The notes under the pieces are model-generated. The model was not told where the DNA came from. It saw nothing but the letters and a program-made list of their open reading frames with translations, and searched no databases. The position numbers were made by a program, and so were the translations under genes. Source: Auanema rhodensis (taxonomy: Eukaryota > Nematoda > Chromadorea > Rhabditida > Rhabditidae). From it: DNA of 64,000 nucleotides. The DNA is taken from NCBI GenBank assembly GCA_964057225.1, contig OZ059894.1:19498476-19562475 (forward strand), in the 5' to 3' direction. This document shows, piece after piece, positions 41,601 through 56,231 of this stretch (its first letter is position 1; every line of letters begins with the position of its first letter).

Positions 41601-43519
41601 CGCAGCTTAAAAATCCGCATCGAATGCACTATACTACATTGAGAAACGCTTAATACAAAAATTAGTTATGATCGTTTGAAAAATGATGCATTAGTGTATG
41701 TTGAGTTTCCATGTACACTCAACATTGCTTCCAAAAACATTTTGACAAAAATTTTTTCGAAAAATTTCAAAATAATTTAGCAAAAAGTAGATGTTTTTAG
41801 ATTCCTTTTTTCAAGGCAAAGACGATGGACAATGTTATTCAACGAAAAAATTAATTCTTCAGGGTGAAAATCGAGGATATAAGTGTGAACTTATATCAGT
41901 TGATATCTCGGTGCATTTTCAAGCTAGCGCAAATCTGATAACACAGATCGACGCAGCTTAAAAATCCGCATCGAATGCACTATACTACATTGAGAAACGC
42001 TTAATACAAAAATTAGTTATGATCGTTTGAAAAATGATGCATTAGTGTATGTTGAGTTTCCATGTACACTCAACATTGCTTCCAAAAACATTTTGACAAA
42101 AATTTTTTCGAAAAATTTCGAAATAATTTAGCAAAAAGTAGATGTTTTTAGATTCCATTTTTCAAGGCAAAGACGATGGACAATGTTATTCAACGAAAAA
42201 ATTAATTCTTCAGGGTGAAAATCGAGGATATAAGTGTGAACTTATATCAGTTGATATCTCGGTGCATTTTTAAGCTAGCGCAAATCTGATAACACAGAAC
42301 GACGCAGCTTAAAAATCCGCATCGAATGCACTATACTACATTGAGAAACGCTTAATACAAAAATTAGTTATGATCGTTTGAAAAATGATGCATTAGTGTA
42401 TGTTGAGTTTCCATGTACACTCAACATTGCTTCCAAAAACATTTTGACAAAAAATTTTTCGAAAAATTTCAAAATAATTTAGCAAAAAGTAGATGTTTTT
42501 AGATTCCTTTTTTCAAGGCAAAGACGATGGACAATGTTATTCAACGAAAAAATTAATTCTTCAGGGTGAAAATCGAGGATATAAGTGTGAACTTATATCA
42601 GTTGATATCTCGGTGCATTTTTAAGCTAGCGCAAATCTGATAACACAGAACGACGCAGCTTAAAAATTCGCATCGAATGCACTATACTACATTGAAAAAC
42701 GCTTAATACAAAAATTAGTTATGATCGTTTGAAAAATGATGCATTAGTGTATGTTGAGTTTCCATGTACACTCAACATTGCTTCCAAAAACATTTTGACA
42801 AAAATTTTTTCGAAAAATTTCAGAATAATTTAGCAAAAAGTAGATGTTTTTAGATTCCATTTCTCAAGGCAAAGACGATGGACAATGTTATTCAACGAAA
42901 AAATTAATTCTTCAGGGTGAAAATCGAGAATATAAGTGTGAACTTATATCAGTTGATATCTCGGTGCATTTTTAAGCTAGCGCAAATCTGATAACACAGA
43001 ACGACGCAGCTTAAAAATCCGCATCGAATGCACTATACTACATTGAGAAACGCTTAATACAAAAATTAGTTATGATCGTTTGAAAAATGATGCATTAGTG
43101 TATGTTGAGTTTCCATGTACACTCAACATTGCTTCCAAAAACATTTTGACAAAAATTTTTTCGAAAAATTTCAAAATAATTTAGCAAAAAGTAGATGTTT
43201 TTAGATTCCTTTTTTCAAGGCAAAGACGATGGACAATGTTATTCAACGAAAAAATTAATTCTTCAGGGTGAAAATCGAGGATATAAGTGTGAACTTATAT
43301 CAGTTGATATCTCGGTGCATTTTTAAGCTAGCGCAAATCTGATAACACAGATCGACGCAGCTTAAAAATCCGCATCGAATGCACTATACTACATTGAGAA
43401 ACGCTTAATACAAAAATTAGTTATGATCGTTTGAAAAATGATGCATTAGTGTATGTTGAGTTTCCATGTACACTCAACATTGCTTCCAAAAACATTTTGA
43501 CAAAAATTTTTTCGAAAAA

Positions 43520-46500
43520 TTTCAAAATAATTTAGCAAAAAGTAGATGTTTTTAGATTCCATTTTTTAAGGCAAAGACGATGGACAATGTTATTCAACGA
43601 AAAAATTAATTCTTCAGGGTGAAAATCGAGGATATAAGTGTGAACTTATATCAGTTGATATCTCGGTGCATTTTTAAGCTAGCGCAAATCTGATAACACA
43701 GAACGACGCAGCTTAAAAATCCGCATCGAATGCACTATACTACATTGAGAAACGCTTAATACAAAAATTAGTTATGATCGTTTGAAAAATGATGCATTAG
43801 TGTATGTTGAGTTTCCATGTACACTCAACATTGCTTCCAAAAACATTTTGACAAAAATTTTTTCGAAAAATTTCAAAATAATTTAGCAAAAAGTAGATGT
43901 TTTTAGATTCCTTTTTTTAAGGCAAAGACGATGGACAATGTTATTCAACGAAAAAATTAATTCTTCAGGGTGAAAATCGAGGATATAAGTGTGAACTTAT
44001 ATCAGTTGATATCTCGGTGCATTTTCAAGCTAGCGCAAATCTGATAACACAGATCGACGCAGCTTAAAAATCCGCATCGAATGCACTATACTACATTGAG
44101 AAACGCTTAATACAAAAATTAGTTATGATCGTTTGAAAAATGATGCATTAGTGTATGTTGAGTTTCCATGTACACTCAACATTGCTTCCAAAAACATTTT
44201 GACAAAAATTTTTTCGAAAAATTTCGAAATAATTTAGCAAAAAGTAGATGTTTTTAGATTCCATTTTTCAAGGCAAAGACGATGGACAATGTTATTCAAC
44301 GAAAAAATTAATTCTTCAGGGTGAAAATCGAGGATATAAGTGTGAACTTATATCAGTTGATATCTCGGTGCATTTTTAAGCTAGCGCAAATCTGATAACA
44401 CAGAACGACGCAGCTTAAAAATCCGCATCGAATGCACTATACTACATTGAGAAACGCTTAATACAAAAATTAGTTATGATCGTTTGAAAAATGATGCATT
44501 AGTGTATGTTGAGTTTCCATGTACACTCAACATTGCTTCCAAAAACATTTTGACAAAAAATTTTTCGAAAAATTTCAAAATAATTTAGCAAAAAGTAGAT
44601 GTTTTTAGATTCCTTTTTTCAAGGCAAAGACGATGGACAATGTTATTCAACGAAAAAATTAATTCTTCAGGGTGAAAATCGAGGATATAAGTGTGAACTT
44701 ATATCAGTTGATATCTCGGTGCATTTTTAAGCTAGCGCAAATCTGATAACACAGAACGACGCAGCTTAAAAATTCGCATCGAATGCACTATACTACATTG
44801 AAAAACGCTTAATACAAAAATTAGTTATGATCGTTTGAAAAATGATGCATTAGTGTATGTTGAGTTTCCATGTACACTCAACATTGCTTCCAAAAACATT
44901 TTGACAAAAATTTTTTCGAAAAATTTCAGAATAATTTAGCAAAAAGTAGATGTTTTTAGATTCCATTTTTCAAGGCAAAGACGATGGACAATGTTATTCA
45001 ACGAAAAAATTAATTCTTCAGGGTGAAAATCGAGAATATAAGTGTGAACTTATATCAGTTGATATCTCGGTGCATTTTTAAGCTAGCGCAAATCTGATAA
45101 CACAGAACGACGCAGCTTAAAAATCCGCATCGAATGCACTATACTACATTGAGAAACGCTTAATACAAAAATTAGTTATGATCGTTTGAAAAATGATGCA
45201 TTAGTGTATGTTGAGTTTCCATGTACACTCAACATTGCTTCCAAAAACATTTTGACAAAAATTTTTTCGAAAAATTTCAGAATAATTTAGCAAAAAGTAG
45301 ATGTTTTTAGATTCCATTTTTCAAGGCAAAGACGATGGACAATGTTATTCAACGAAAAAATTAATTCTTCAGGGTGAAAATCGAGGATATAAGTGTGAAC
45401 TTATATCAGTTGATATCTCGGTGCATTTTCAAGCTAGCGCAAATCTGATAACACAGATCGACGCAGCTTAAAAATCCGCATCGAATGCACTATACTACAT
45501 TGAGAAACGCTTAATACAAAAATTAGTTATGATCGTTTGAAAAATGATGCGTTAGTGTATGTTGAGTTTCCATGTACACTCAACATTGCTTCCAAAAACA
45601 TTTTGACAAAAATTTTTTCGAAAAATTTCGAAATAATTTAGCAAAAAGTAGATGTTTTTAGATTCCATTTTTCATGGCAAAGACGATGGACAATGTTATT
45701 CAACGAAAAAATTAATTCTTCAGGGTGAAAATCGAGGATATAAGTGTGAACTTATATCAGTTGATATCTCGGTGCATTTTTAAGCTAGCGCAAATCTGAT
45801 AACACAGATCGACGCAGCTTAAAAATCCGCATCGAATGCACTATACTACATTGAGAAACGCTTAATACAAAAATTAGTTATGATCGTTTGAAAAATGATG
45901 CATTAGTGTATGTTGAGTTTCCATGTACACTCAACATTGCTTCCAAAAACATTTTGACAAAAATTTTTTCGAAAAATTTCAAAATAATTTAGCAAAAAGT
46001 AGATGTTTTTAGATTCCATTTTTTAAGGCAAAGACGATGGACAATGTTATTCAACGAAAAAATTAATTCTTCAGGGTGAAAATCGAGGATATAAGTGTGA
46101 ACTTATATCAGTTGATATCTCGGTGCATTTTTAAGCTAGCGCAAATCTGATAACACAGAACGACGCAGCTTAAAAATCCGCATCGAATGCACTATACTAC
46201 ATTGAGAAACGCTTAATACAAAAATTAGTTATGATCGTTTGAAAAATGATGCATTAGTGTATGTTGAGTTTCCATGTACACTCAACATTGCTTCCAAAAA
46301 CATTTTGACAAAAATTTTTTCGAAAAATTTCAAAATAATTTAGCAAAAAGTAGATGTTTTTAGATTCCTTTTTTCAAGGCAAAGACGATGGACAATGTTA
46401 TTCAACGAAAAAATTAATTCTTCAGGGTGAAAATCGAGGATATAAGTGTGAACTTATATCAGTTGATATCTCGGTGCATTTTCAAGCTAGCGCAAATCTG

Positions 46501-48433
46501 ATAACACAGATCGACGCAGCTTAAAAATCCGCATCGAATGCACTATACTACATTGAGAAACGCTTAATACAAAAATTAGTTATGATCGTTTGAAAAATGA
46601 TGCATTAGTGTATGTTGAGTTTCCATGTACACTCAACATTGCTTCCAAAAACATTTTGACAAAAATTTTTTCGAAAAATTTCGAAATAATTTAGCAAAAA
46701 GTAGATGTTTTTAGATTCCATTTTTCAAGGCAAAGACGATGGACAATGTTATTCAACGAAAAAATTAATTCTTCAGGGTGAAAATCGAGGATATAAGTGT
46801 GAACTTATATCAGTTGATATCTCGGTGCATTTTTAAGCTAGCGCAAATCTGATAACACAGAACGACGCAGCTTAAAAATCCGCATCGAATGCACTATACT
46901 ACATTGAGAAACGCTTAATACAAAAATTAGTTATGATCGTTTGAAAAATGATGCATTAGTGTATGTTGAGTTTCCATGTACACTCAACATTGCTTCCAAA
47001 AACATTTTGACAAAAAATTTTTCGAAAAATTTCAAAATAATTTAGCAAAAAGTAGATGTTTTTAGATTCCTTTTTTCAAGGCAAAGACGATGGACAATGT
47101 TATTCAACGAAAAAATTAATTCTTCAGGGTGAAAATCGAGGATATAAGTGTGAACTTATATCAGTTGATATCTCGGTGCATTTTTAAGCTAGCGCAAATC
47201 TGATAACACAGAACGACGCAGCTTAAAAATTCGCATCGAATGCACTATACTACATTGAAAAACGCTTAATACAAAAATTAGTTATGATCGTTTGAAAAAT
47301 GATGCATTAGTGTATGTTGAGTTTCCATGTACACTCAACATTGCTTCCAAAAACATTTTGACAAAAATTTTTTCGAAAAATTTCAGAATAATTTAGCAAA
47401 AAGTAGATGTTTTTAGATTCCATTTTTCAAGGCAAAGACGATGGACAATGTTATTCAACGAAAAAATTAATTCTTCAGGGTGAAAATCGAGAATATAAGT
47501 GTGAACTTATATCAGTTGATATCTCGGTGCATTTTTAAGCTAGCGCAAATCTGATAACACAGAACGACGCAGCTTAAAAATCCGCATCGAATGCACTATA
47601 CTACATTGAGAAACGCTTAATACAAAAATTAGTTATGATCGTTTGAAAAATGATGCATTAGTGTATGTTGAGTTTCCATGTACACTCAACATTGCTTCCA
47701 AAAACATTTTGACAAAAATTTTTTCGAAAAATTTCAGAATAATTTAGCAAAAAGTAGATGTTTTTAGATTCCATTTTTCAAGGCAAAGACGATGGACAAT
47801 GTTATTCAACGAAAAAATTAATTCTTCAGGGTGAAAATCGAGGATATAAGTGTGAACTTATATCAGTTGATATCTCGGTGCATTTTCAAGCTAGCGCAAA
47901 TCTGATAACACAGATCGACGCAGCTTAAAAATCCGCATCGAATGCACTATACTACATTGAGAAACGCTTAATACAAAAATTAGTTATGATCGTTTGAAAA
48001 ATGATGCGTTAGTGTATGTTGAGTTTCCATGTACACTCAACATTGCTTCCAAAAACATTTTGACAAAAATTTTTTCGAAAAATTTCGAAATAATTTAGCA
48101 AAAAGTAGATGTTTTTAGATTCCATTTTTCATGGCAAAGACGATGGACAATGTTATTCAACGAAAAAATTAATTCTTCAGGGTGAAAATCGAGGATATAA
48201 GTGTGAACTTATATCAGTTGATATCTCGGTGCATTTTTAAGCTAGCGCAAATCTGATAACACAGATCGACGCAGCTTAAAAATCCGCATCGAATGCACTA
48301 TACTACATTGAGAAACGCTTAATACAAAAATAAGTTATGATCGTTTGAAAAATGATGCATTAGTGTATGTTGAGTTTCCATGTACACTCAACATTGCTTC
48401 CAAAAACATTTTGACAAAAATTTTTTCGAAAAA
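43520..48433 (+). repeat. 7-monomer (2457-bp) higher-order repeat, two copies
   Basis: Copies at 43520-45976 and 45977-48433 match monomer by monomer. Shared rare markers are ACAAAAAATTTTTCG (44552 and 47009), CGAGAATATAAG (45031 and 47488) and TTTTTCATGGC (about 45670 and 48127), each exactly 2457 bp apart. The same marker set also starts blocks further left, at 35426, 38585 and 42446, with block lengths of 9, 11 and 6 monomers, so one ancestral unit was expanded and trimmed several times. Confidence 0.75.
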
Positions 48434-49213
48434 TTTCAGAATAATTTAGCAAAAAGTAGATGTTTTTAGATTCCATTTTTCAAGGCAAAGACGATGAACA
48501 ATGTTATTCAACGAAAAAATTAATTCTTCAGGGTGAAAATCGAGGATATAAGTGTGAACTTATATCAGTTGATATCTCGGTGCATTTTTAAGCTAGCGCA
48601 AATCTGATAACACAGAACGACGCAGCTTAAAAATTCGCATCGAATGCACTATACTACATTGAGAAACGCTTAATACAAAAATTAGTTATGATCGTTTGAA
48701 AAATGATGCGTTAGTGTATGTTGAGTTTCCATGTACACTCAACATTGCTTCCAAAAACATTTTGACAAAAATTTTTTCGAAAAATTTCAAAATAATTTAG
48801 CAAAAAGTAGATGTTTTTAGATTCCATTTTTCAAGGCAAAGACGATGAACAATGTTATTCAACGAAAAAATTAATTCTTCAGGGTGAAAATCGAGGATAT
48901 AAGTGTGAACTTATATCAGTTGATATCTCGGTGCATTTTTAAGCTAGCGCAAATCTGATAACACAGAACGACGCAGCTTAAAAATTCGCATCGAATGCAC
49001 TATACTACATTGAGAAACGCTTAATACAAAAATTAGTTATGATCGTTTGAAAAATGATGCATTAGTGTATGTTGAGTTTCCATGTACACTCAACATTGCT
49101 TCCAAAAACATTTTGACAAAAATTTTTTCGAAAAATTTCAAAATAATTTAGCAAAAAGTAGATGTTTTTAGATTCCTTTTTTCAAGGCAAAGACGATGGA
49201 CAATGTTATTCAA

Positions 49214-52200
49214 CGAAAAATATAATTCTTCAGGGTGAAAATCGAGGATATAAGTGTGAACTTATATCAGTTGATATCTCGGTGCATTTTTAAGCTAGCG
49301 CAAATCTGATAACACAGATCGACGCAGCTTAAAAATCCGCATCGAATGCACTATACTACATTGAGAAACGCTTAATACAAAAATTAGTTATGATCGTTTG
49401 AAAAATGATGCATTAGTGTATGTTGAGTTTCCATGTACACTCAACATTGCTTCCAAAAACATTTTGACAAAAATTTTTTCAAAAATTTCGAAATAATTTA
49501 GCAAAAAGTAGATGTTTTTAGATTCCATTTTTCAAGGCAAAGACGATGGACAATGTTATTCAACGAAAAAATTAATTCTTCAGGGTGAAAATCGAGGATA
49601 TAAGTGTGAACTTATATCAGTTGATATCTCGGTGCATTTTTAAGCTAGCGCAAATCTGATAACACAGATCGACGCAGCTTAAAAATCCGCATCGAATGCA
49701 CTATACTACATTGAGAAACGCTTAATACAAAAATTAGTTATGATCGTTTGAAAAATGATGCATTAGTGTATGTTGAGTTTCCATGTACACTCAACATTGC
49801 TTCCAAAAACATTTTGACAAAAATTTTTTCGAAAAATTTCGAAATAATTTAGCAAAAAGTAGATGTTTTTAGATTCCATTTTTCAAGGCAAAGACGATGG
49901 ACAATGTTATTCAACGAAAAAATTAATTCTTCAGGGTGAAAATCGAGGATATAAGTGTGAACTTATATCAGTTGAGATCTCGGTGCATTTTTAAGCTAGC
50001 GCAAATCTGATAACACAGAACGACGCAGCTTAAAAATTCGCATCGAATGCACTATACTACATTGAGAAACGCTTAATACAAAAATTAGTTATGATCGTTT
50101 GAAAAATGATGCATTAGTGTATGTTGAGTTTCCATGTACACTCAACATTGCTTCCAAAAACATTTTGACAAAAATTTTTTCGAAAAATTTCAGAATAATT
50201 TAGCAAAAAGTAGATGTTTTTAGATTCCATTTTTTAAGGCAAAGACGATGGACAATGTTATTCAACGAAAAAATTAATTCTTCAGGGTGAAAATCGAGGA
50301 TATAAGTGTGAACTTATATCAGTTGAGATCTCGGTGCATTTTTAAGCTAGCGCAAATCTGATAACACAGAACGACGCAGCTTAAAAATCCGCATCGAATG
50401 CACTATACTACATTGAGAAACGCTTAATACAAAATTTAGTTATGATCGTTTGAAAAATGATGCATTAGTGTATGTTGAGTTTCCATGTACACTCAACATT
50501 GCTTCCAAAAACATTTTGACAAAAATTTTTTCGAAAAATTTCAGAATAATTTAGCAAAAAGTAGATGTTTTTAGATTCCTTTTTTCAAGGCAAAGACGAT
50601 GGACAATGTTATTCAACGAAAAAATTAATTCTTCAGGGTGAAAATCGAGGATATAAGTGTGAACTTATATCAGTTGATATCTCGGTGCATTTTTAAGCTA
50701 GCGCAAATCTGATAACACAGAACGACGCAGCTTAAAAATCCGCATCGAATGCACTATACTACATTGAGAAACGCTTAATACAAAAATTAGTTATGATCGT
50801 TTGAAAAATGATGCATTAGTGTATGTTGAGTTTCCATGTACACTCAACATTGCTTCCAAAAACATTTTGACAAAAATTTTTTCGAAAAATTTCAGAATAA
50901 TTTAGCAAAAAGTAGATGTTTTTAGATTCCATTTTTCAAGGCAAAGACGATGGACAATGTTATTCAACGAAAAAATTAATTCTTCAGGGTGAAAATCGAG
51001 GATATATGTGTGAACTTATATCAGTTGATATCTCGGTGCATTTTTAAGCTAGCGCAAATCTGATAACACAGATCGACGCAGCTTAAAAATCCGCATCGAA
51101 TGCACTATACTACATTGAGAAACGCTTAATACAAAAATTAGTTATGATCGTTTGAAAAATGATGCGTTAGTGTATGTTGAGTTTCCATGTACACTCAACA
51201 TTGCTTCCAAAAACATTTTGACAAAAATTTTTTCGAAAAATTTCAGAATAATTTAGCAAAAAGTAGATGTTTTTAGATTCCATTTTTTAAGGCAAAGACG
51301 ATGGACAATGTTATTCAACGAAAAAATTAATTCTTCAGGGTGAAAATCGAGGATATAAGTGTGAACTTATATCAGTTGATATCTCGGTGCATTTTTAAGC
51401 TAGCGCAAATCTGATAACACAGAACGACGCAGCTTAAAAATCCGCATCGAATGCACTATACTACATTGAGAAACGCTTAATACAAAAATTAGTTATGATC
51501 GTTTGAAAAATGATGCATTAGTGTATGTTGAGTTTCCATGTACACTCAACATTGCTTCCAAAAACATTTTGACAAAAATTTTTTCGAAAAATTTCAAAAT
51601 AATTTAGCAAAAAGTAGATGTTTTTAGATTCCTTTTTTCAAGGCAAAGACGATGGACAATGTTATTCAACGAAAAAATTAATTCTTCAGGGTGAAAATCG
51701 AGGATATAAGTGTGAACTTATATCAGTTGATATCTCGGTGCATTTTTAAGCTAGCGCAAATCTGATAACACAGATCGACGCAGCTTAAAAATCCGCATCG
51801 AATGCACTATACTACATTGAGAAACGCTTAATACAAAAATTAGTTATGATCGTTTGAAAAATGATGCATTAGTGTATGTTGAGTTTCCATGTACACTCAA
51901 CATTGCTTCCAAAAACATTTTGACAAAAATTTTTTCGAAAAATTTCAGAATAATTTAGCAAAAAGTAGATGTTTTTAGATTCCATTTTTCAAGGCAAAGA
52001 CGATGAACAATGTTATTCAACGAAAAAATTAATTCTTCAGGGTGAAAATCGAGGATATAAGTGTGAACTTATATCAGTTGATATCTCGGTGCATTTTTAA
52101 GCTAGCGCAAATCTGATAACACAGAACGACGCAGCTTAAAAATTCGCATCGAATGCACTATACTACATTGAGAAACGCTTAATACAAAAATTAGTTATGA

Positions 52201-55200
52201 TCGTTTGAAAAATGATGCATTAGTGTATGTTGAGTTTCCATGTACACTCAACATTGCTTCCAAAAACATTTTGACAAAAATTTTTTCGAAAAATTTCAGA
52301 ATAATTTAGCAAAAAGTAGATGTTTTTAGATTCCATTTTTCAAGGCAAAGACGATGAACAATGTTATTCAACGAAAAAATTAATTCTTCAGGGTGAAAAT
52401 CGAGGATATAAGTGTGAACTTATATCAGTTGATATCTCGGTGCATTTTTAAGCTAGCGCAAATCTGATAACACAGAACGACGCAGCTTAAAAATTCGCAT
52501 CGAATGCACTATACTACATTGAGAAACGCTTAATACAAAAATTAGTTATGATCGTTTGAAAAATGATGCATTAGTGTATGTTGAGTTTCCATGTACACTC
52601 AACATTGCTTCCAAAAACATTTTGACAAAAATTTTTTCGAAAAATTTCAAAATAATTTAGCAAAAAGTAGATGTTTTTAGATTCCTTTTTTCAAGGCAAA
52701 GACGATGGACAATGTTATTCAACGAAAAATATAATTCTTCAGGGTGAAAATCGAGGATATAAGTGTGAACTTATATCAGTTGATATCTCGGTGCATTTTT
52801 AAGCTAGCGCAAATCTGATAACACAGATCGACGCAGCTTAAAAATCCGCATCGAATGCACTATACTACATTGAGAAACGCTTAATACAAAAATTAGTTAT
52901 GATCGTTTGAAAAATGATGCATTAGTGTATGTTGAGTTTCCATGTACACTCAACATTGCTTCCAAAAACATTTTGACAAAAATTTTTTCAAAAATTTCGA
53001 AATAATTTAGCAAAAAGTAGATGTTTTTAGATTCCATTTTTCAAGGCAAAGACGATGGACAATGTTATTCAACGAAAAAATTAATTCTTCAGGGTGAAAA
53101 TCGAGGATATAAGTGTGAACTTATATCAGTTGATATCTCGGTGCATTTTTAAGCTAGCGCAAATCTGATAACACAGATCGACGCAGCTTAAAAATCCGCA
53201 TCGAATGCACTATACTACATTGAGAAACGCTTAATACAAAAATTAGTTATGATCGTTTGAAAAATGATGCATTAGTGTATGTTGAGTTTCCATGTACACT
53301 CAACATTGCTTCCAAAAACATTTTGACAAAAATTTTTTCGAAAAATTTCGAAATAATTTAGCAAAAAGTAGATGTTTTTAGATTCCATTTTTCAAGGCAA
53401 AGACGATGGACAATGTTATTCAACGAAAAAATTAATTCTTCAGGGTGAAAATCGAGGATATAAGTGTGAACTTATATCAGTTGAGATCTCGGTGCATTTT
53501 TAAGCTAGCGCAAATCTGATAACACAGAACGACGCAGCTTAAAAATTCGCATCGAATGCACTATACTACATTGAGAAACGCTTAATACAAAAATTAGTTA
53601 TGATCGTTTGAAAAATGATGCATTAGTGTATGTTGAGTTTCCATGTACACTCAACATTGCTTCCAAAAACATTTTGACAAAAATTTTTTCGAAAAATTTC
53701 AGAATAATTTAGCAAAAAGTAGATGTTTTCAGATTCCATTTTTTAAGGCAAAGACGATGGACAATGTTATTCAACGAAAAAATTAATTCTTCAGGGTGAA
53801 AATCGAGGATATAAGTGTGAACTTATATCAGTTGAGATCTCGGTGCATTTTTAAGCTAGCGCAAATCTGATAACACAGAACGACGCAGCTTAAAAATCCG
53901 CATCGAATGCACTATACTACATTGAGAAACGCTTAATACAAAAATTAGTTATGATCGTTTGAAAAATGATGCATTAGTGTATGTTGAGTTTCCATGTACA
54001 CTCAACATTGCTTCCAAAAACATTTTGACAAAAATTTTTTCGAAAAATTTCAGAATAATTTAGCAAAAAGTAGATGTTTTTAGATTCCTTTTTTCAAGGC
54101 AAAGACGATGGACAATGTTATTCAACGAAAAAATTAATTCTTCAGGGTGAAAATCGAGGATATAAGTGTGAACTTATATCAGTTGAGATCTCGGTGCATT
54201 TTTAAGCTAGCGCAAATCTGATAACACAGAACGACGCAGCTTAAAAATCCGCATCGAATGCACTATACTACATTGAGAAACGCTTAATACAAAAATTAGT
54301 TATGATCGTTTGAAAAATGATGCATTAGTGTATGTTGAGTTTCCATGTACACTCAACATTGCTTCCAAAAACATTTTGACAAAAATTTTTTCGAAAAATT
54401 TCAGAATAATTTAGCAAAAAGTAGATGTTTTTAGATTCCTTTTTTCAAGGCAAAGACGATGGACAATGTTATTCAACGAAAAAATTAATTCTTCAGGGTG
54501 AAAATCGAGGATATAAGTGTGAACTTATATCAGTTGATATCTCGGTGCATTTTTAAGCTAGCGCAAATCTGATAACACAGAACGACGCAGCTTAAAAATC
54601 CGCATCGAATGCACTATACTACATTGAGAAACGCTTAATACAAAAATTAGTTATGATCGTTTGAAAAATGATGCATTAGTGTATGTTGAGTTTCCATGTA
54701 CACTCAACATTGCTTCCAAAAACATTTTGACAAAAATTTTTTCGAAAAATTTCAGAATAATTTAGCAAAAAGTAGATGTTTTTAGATTCCATTTTTCAAG
54801 GCAAAGACGATGGACAATGTTATTCAACGAAAAAATTAATTCTTCAGGGTGAAAATCGAGGATATATGTGTGAACTTATATCAGTTGATATCTCGGTGCA
54901 TTTTTAAGCTAGCGCAAATCTGATAACACAGATCGACGCAGCTTAAAAATCCGCATCGAATGCACTATACTACATTGAGAAACGCTTAATACAAAAATTA
55001 GTTATGATCGTTTGAAAAATGATGCGTTAGTGTATGTTGAGTTTCCATGTACACTCAACATTGCTTCCAAAAACATTTTGACAAAAATTTTTTCGAAAAA
55101 TTTCAAAATAATTTAGCAAAAAGTAGATGCTTTTAGATTCCATTTTTTAAGGCAAAGACGATGGACAATGTTATTCAACGAAAAAATTAATTCTTCAGGG

Positions 55201-56231
55201 TGAAAATCGAGGATATAAGTGTGAACTTATATCAGTTGATATCTCGGTGCATTTTTAAGCTAGCGCAAATCTGATAACACAGAACGACGCAGCTTAAAAA
55301 TCCGCATCGAATGCACTATACTACATTGAGAAACGCTTAATACAAAAATTAGTTATGATCGTTTGAAAAATGATGCATTAGTGTATGTTGAGTTTCCATG
55401 TACACTCAACATTGCTTCCAAAAACATTTTGACAAAAATTTTTTCGAAAAATTTCAAAATAATTTAGCAAAAAGTAGATGTGTTTAGATTCCTTTTTTCA
55501 AGGCAAAGACGATGGACAATGTTATTCAACGAAAAAATTAATTCTTCAGGGTGAAAATCGAGGATATAAGTGTGAACTTATATCAGTTGATATCTCGGTG
55601 CATTTTTAAGCTAGCGCAAATCTGATAACACAGATCGACGCAGCTTAAAAATCCGCATCGAATGCACTATACTACATTGAGAAACGCTTAATACAAAAAT
55701 TAGTTATGATCGTTTGAAAAATGATGCATTAGTGTATGTTGAGTTTCCATGTACACTCAACATTGCTTCCAAAAACATTTTGACAAAAATTTTTTCGAAA
55801 AATTTCGAAATAATTTAGCAAAAAGTAGATGTTTTTAGATTCCATTTTTCAAGGCAAAGACGATGGACAATGTTATTCAACGAAAAAATTAATTCTTCAG
55901 GGTGAAAATCGAGGATATAAGTGTGAACTTATATCAGTTGATATCTCGGTGCATTTTTAAGCTAGCGCAAATCTGATAACACAGAACGACGCAGCTTAAA
56001 AATCCGCATCGAATGCACTATACTACATTGAGAAACGCTTAATACAAAAATTAGTTATGATCGTTTGAAAAATGATGCATTAGTGTATGTTGAGTTTCCA
56101 TGTACACTCAACATTGCTTCCAAAAACATTTTGACAAAAAATTTTTCGAAAAATTTCAAAATAATTTAGCAAAAAGTAGATGTTTTTAGATTCCTTTTTT
56201 CAAGGCAAAGACGATGGACAATGTTATTCAA
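49214..56231 (+). repeat. 10-monomer (3509-bp) higher-order repeat carrying a private 1-bp deletion
   Basis: CGAAAAATATAAT occurs at 49214 and 52723, 3509 bp apart, which is 10 monomers minus one base. Both copies carry the same 1-bp deletion (TTTTTTCAAAAATTTCG near 49475 and 52984) and the same run of two GAGATC monomers followed by CCTTTT monomers. The second copy has one extra GAGATC monomer at about 54184, so the GATATATGTG marker recurs 11 monomers apart (51001 and 54861). This is among the youngest duplications in the array. Confidence 0.65.
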
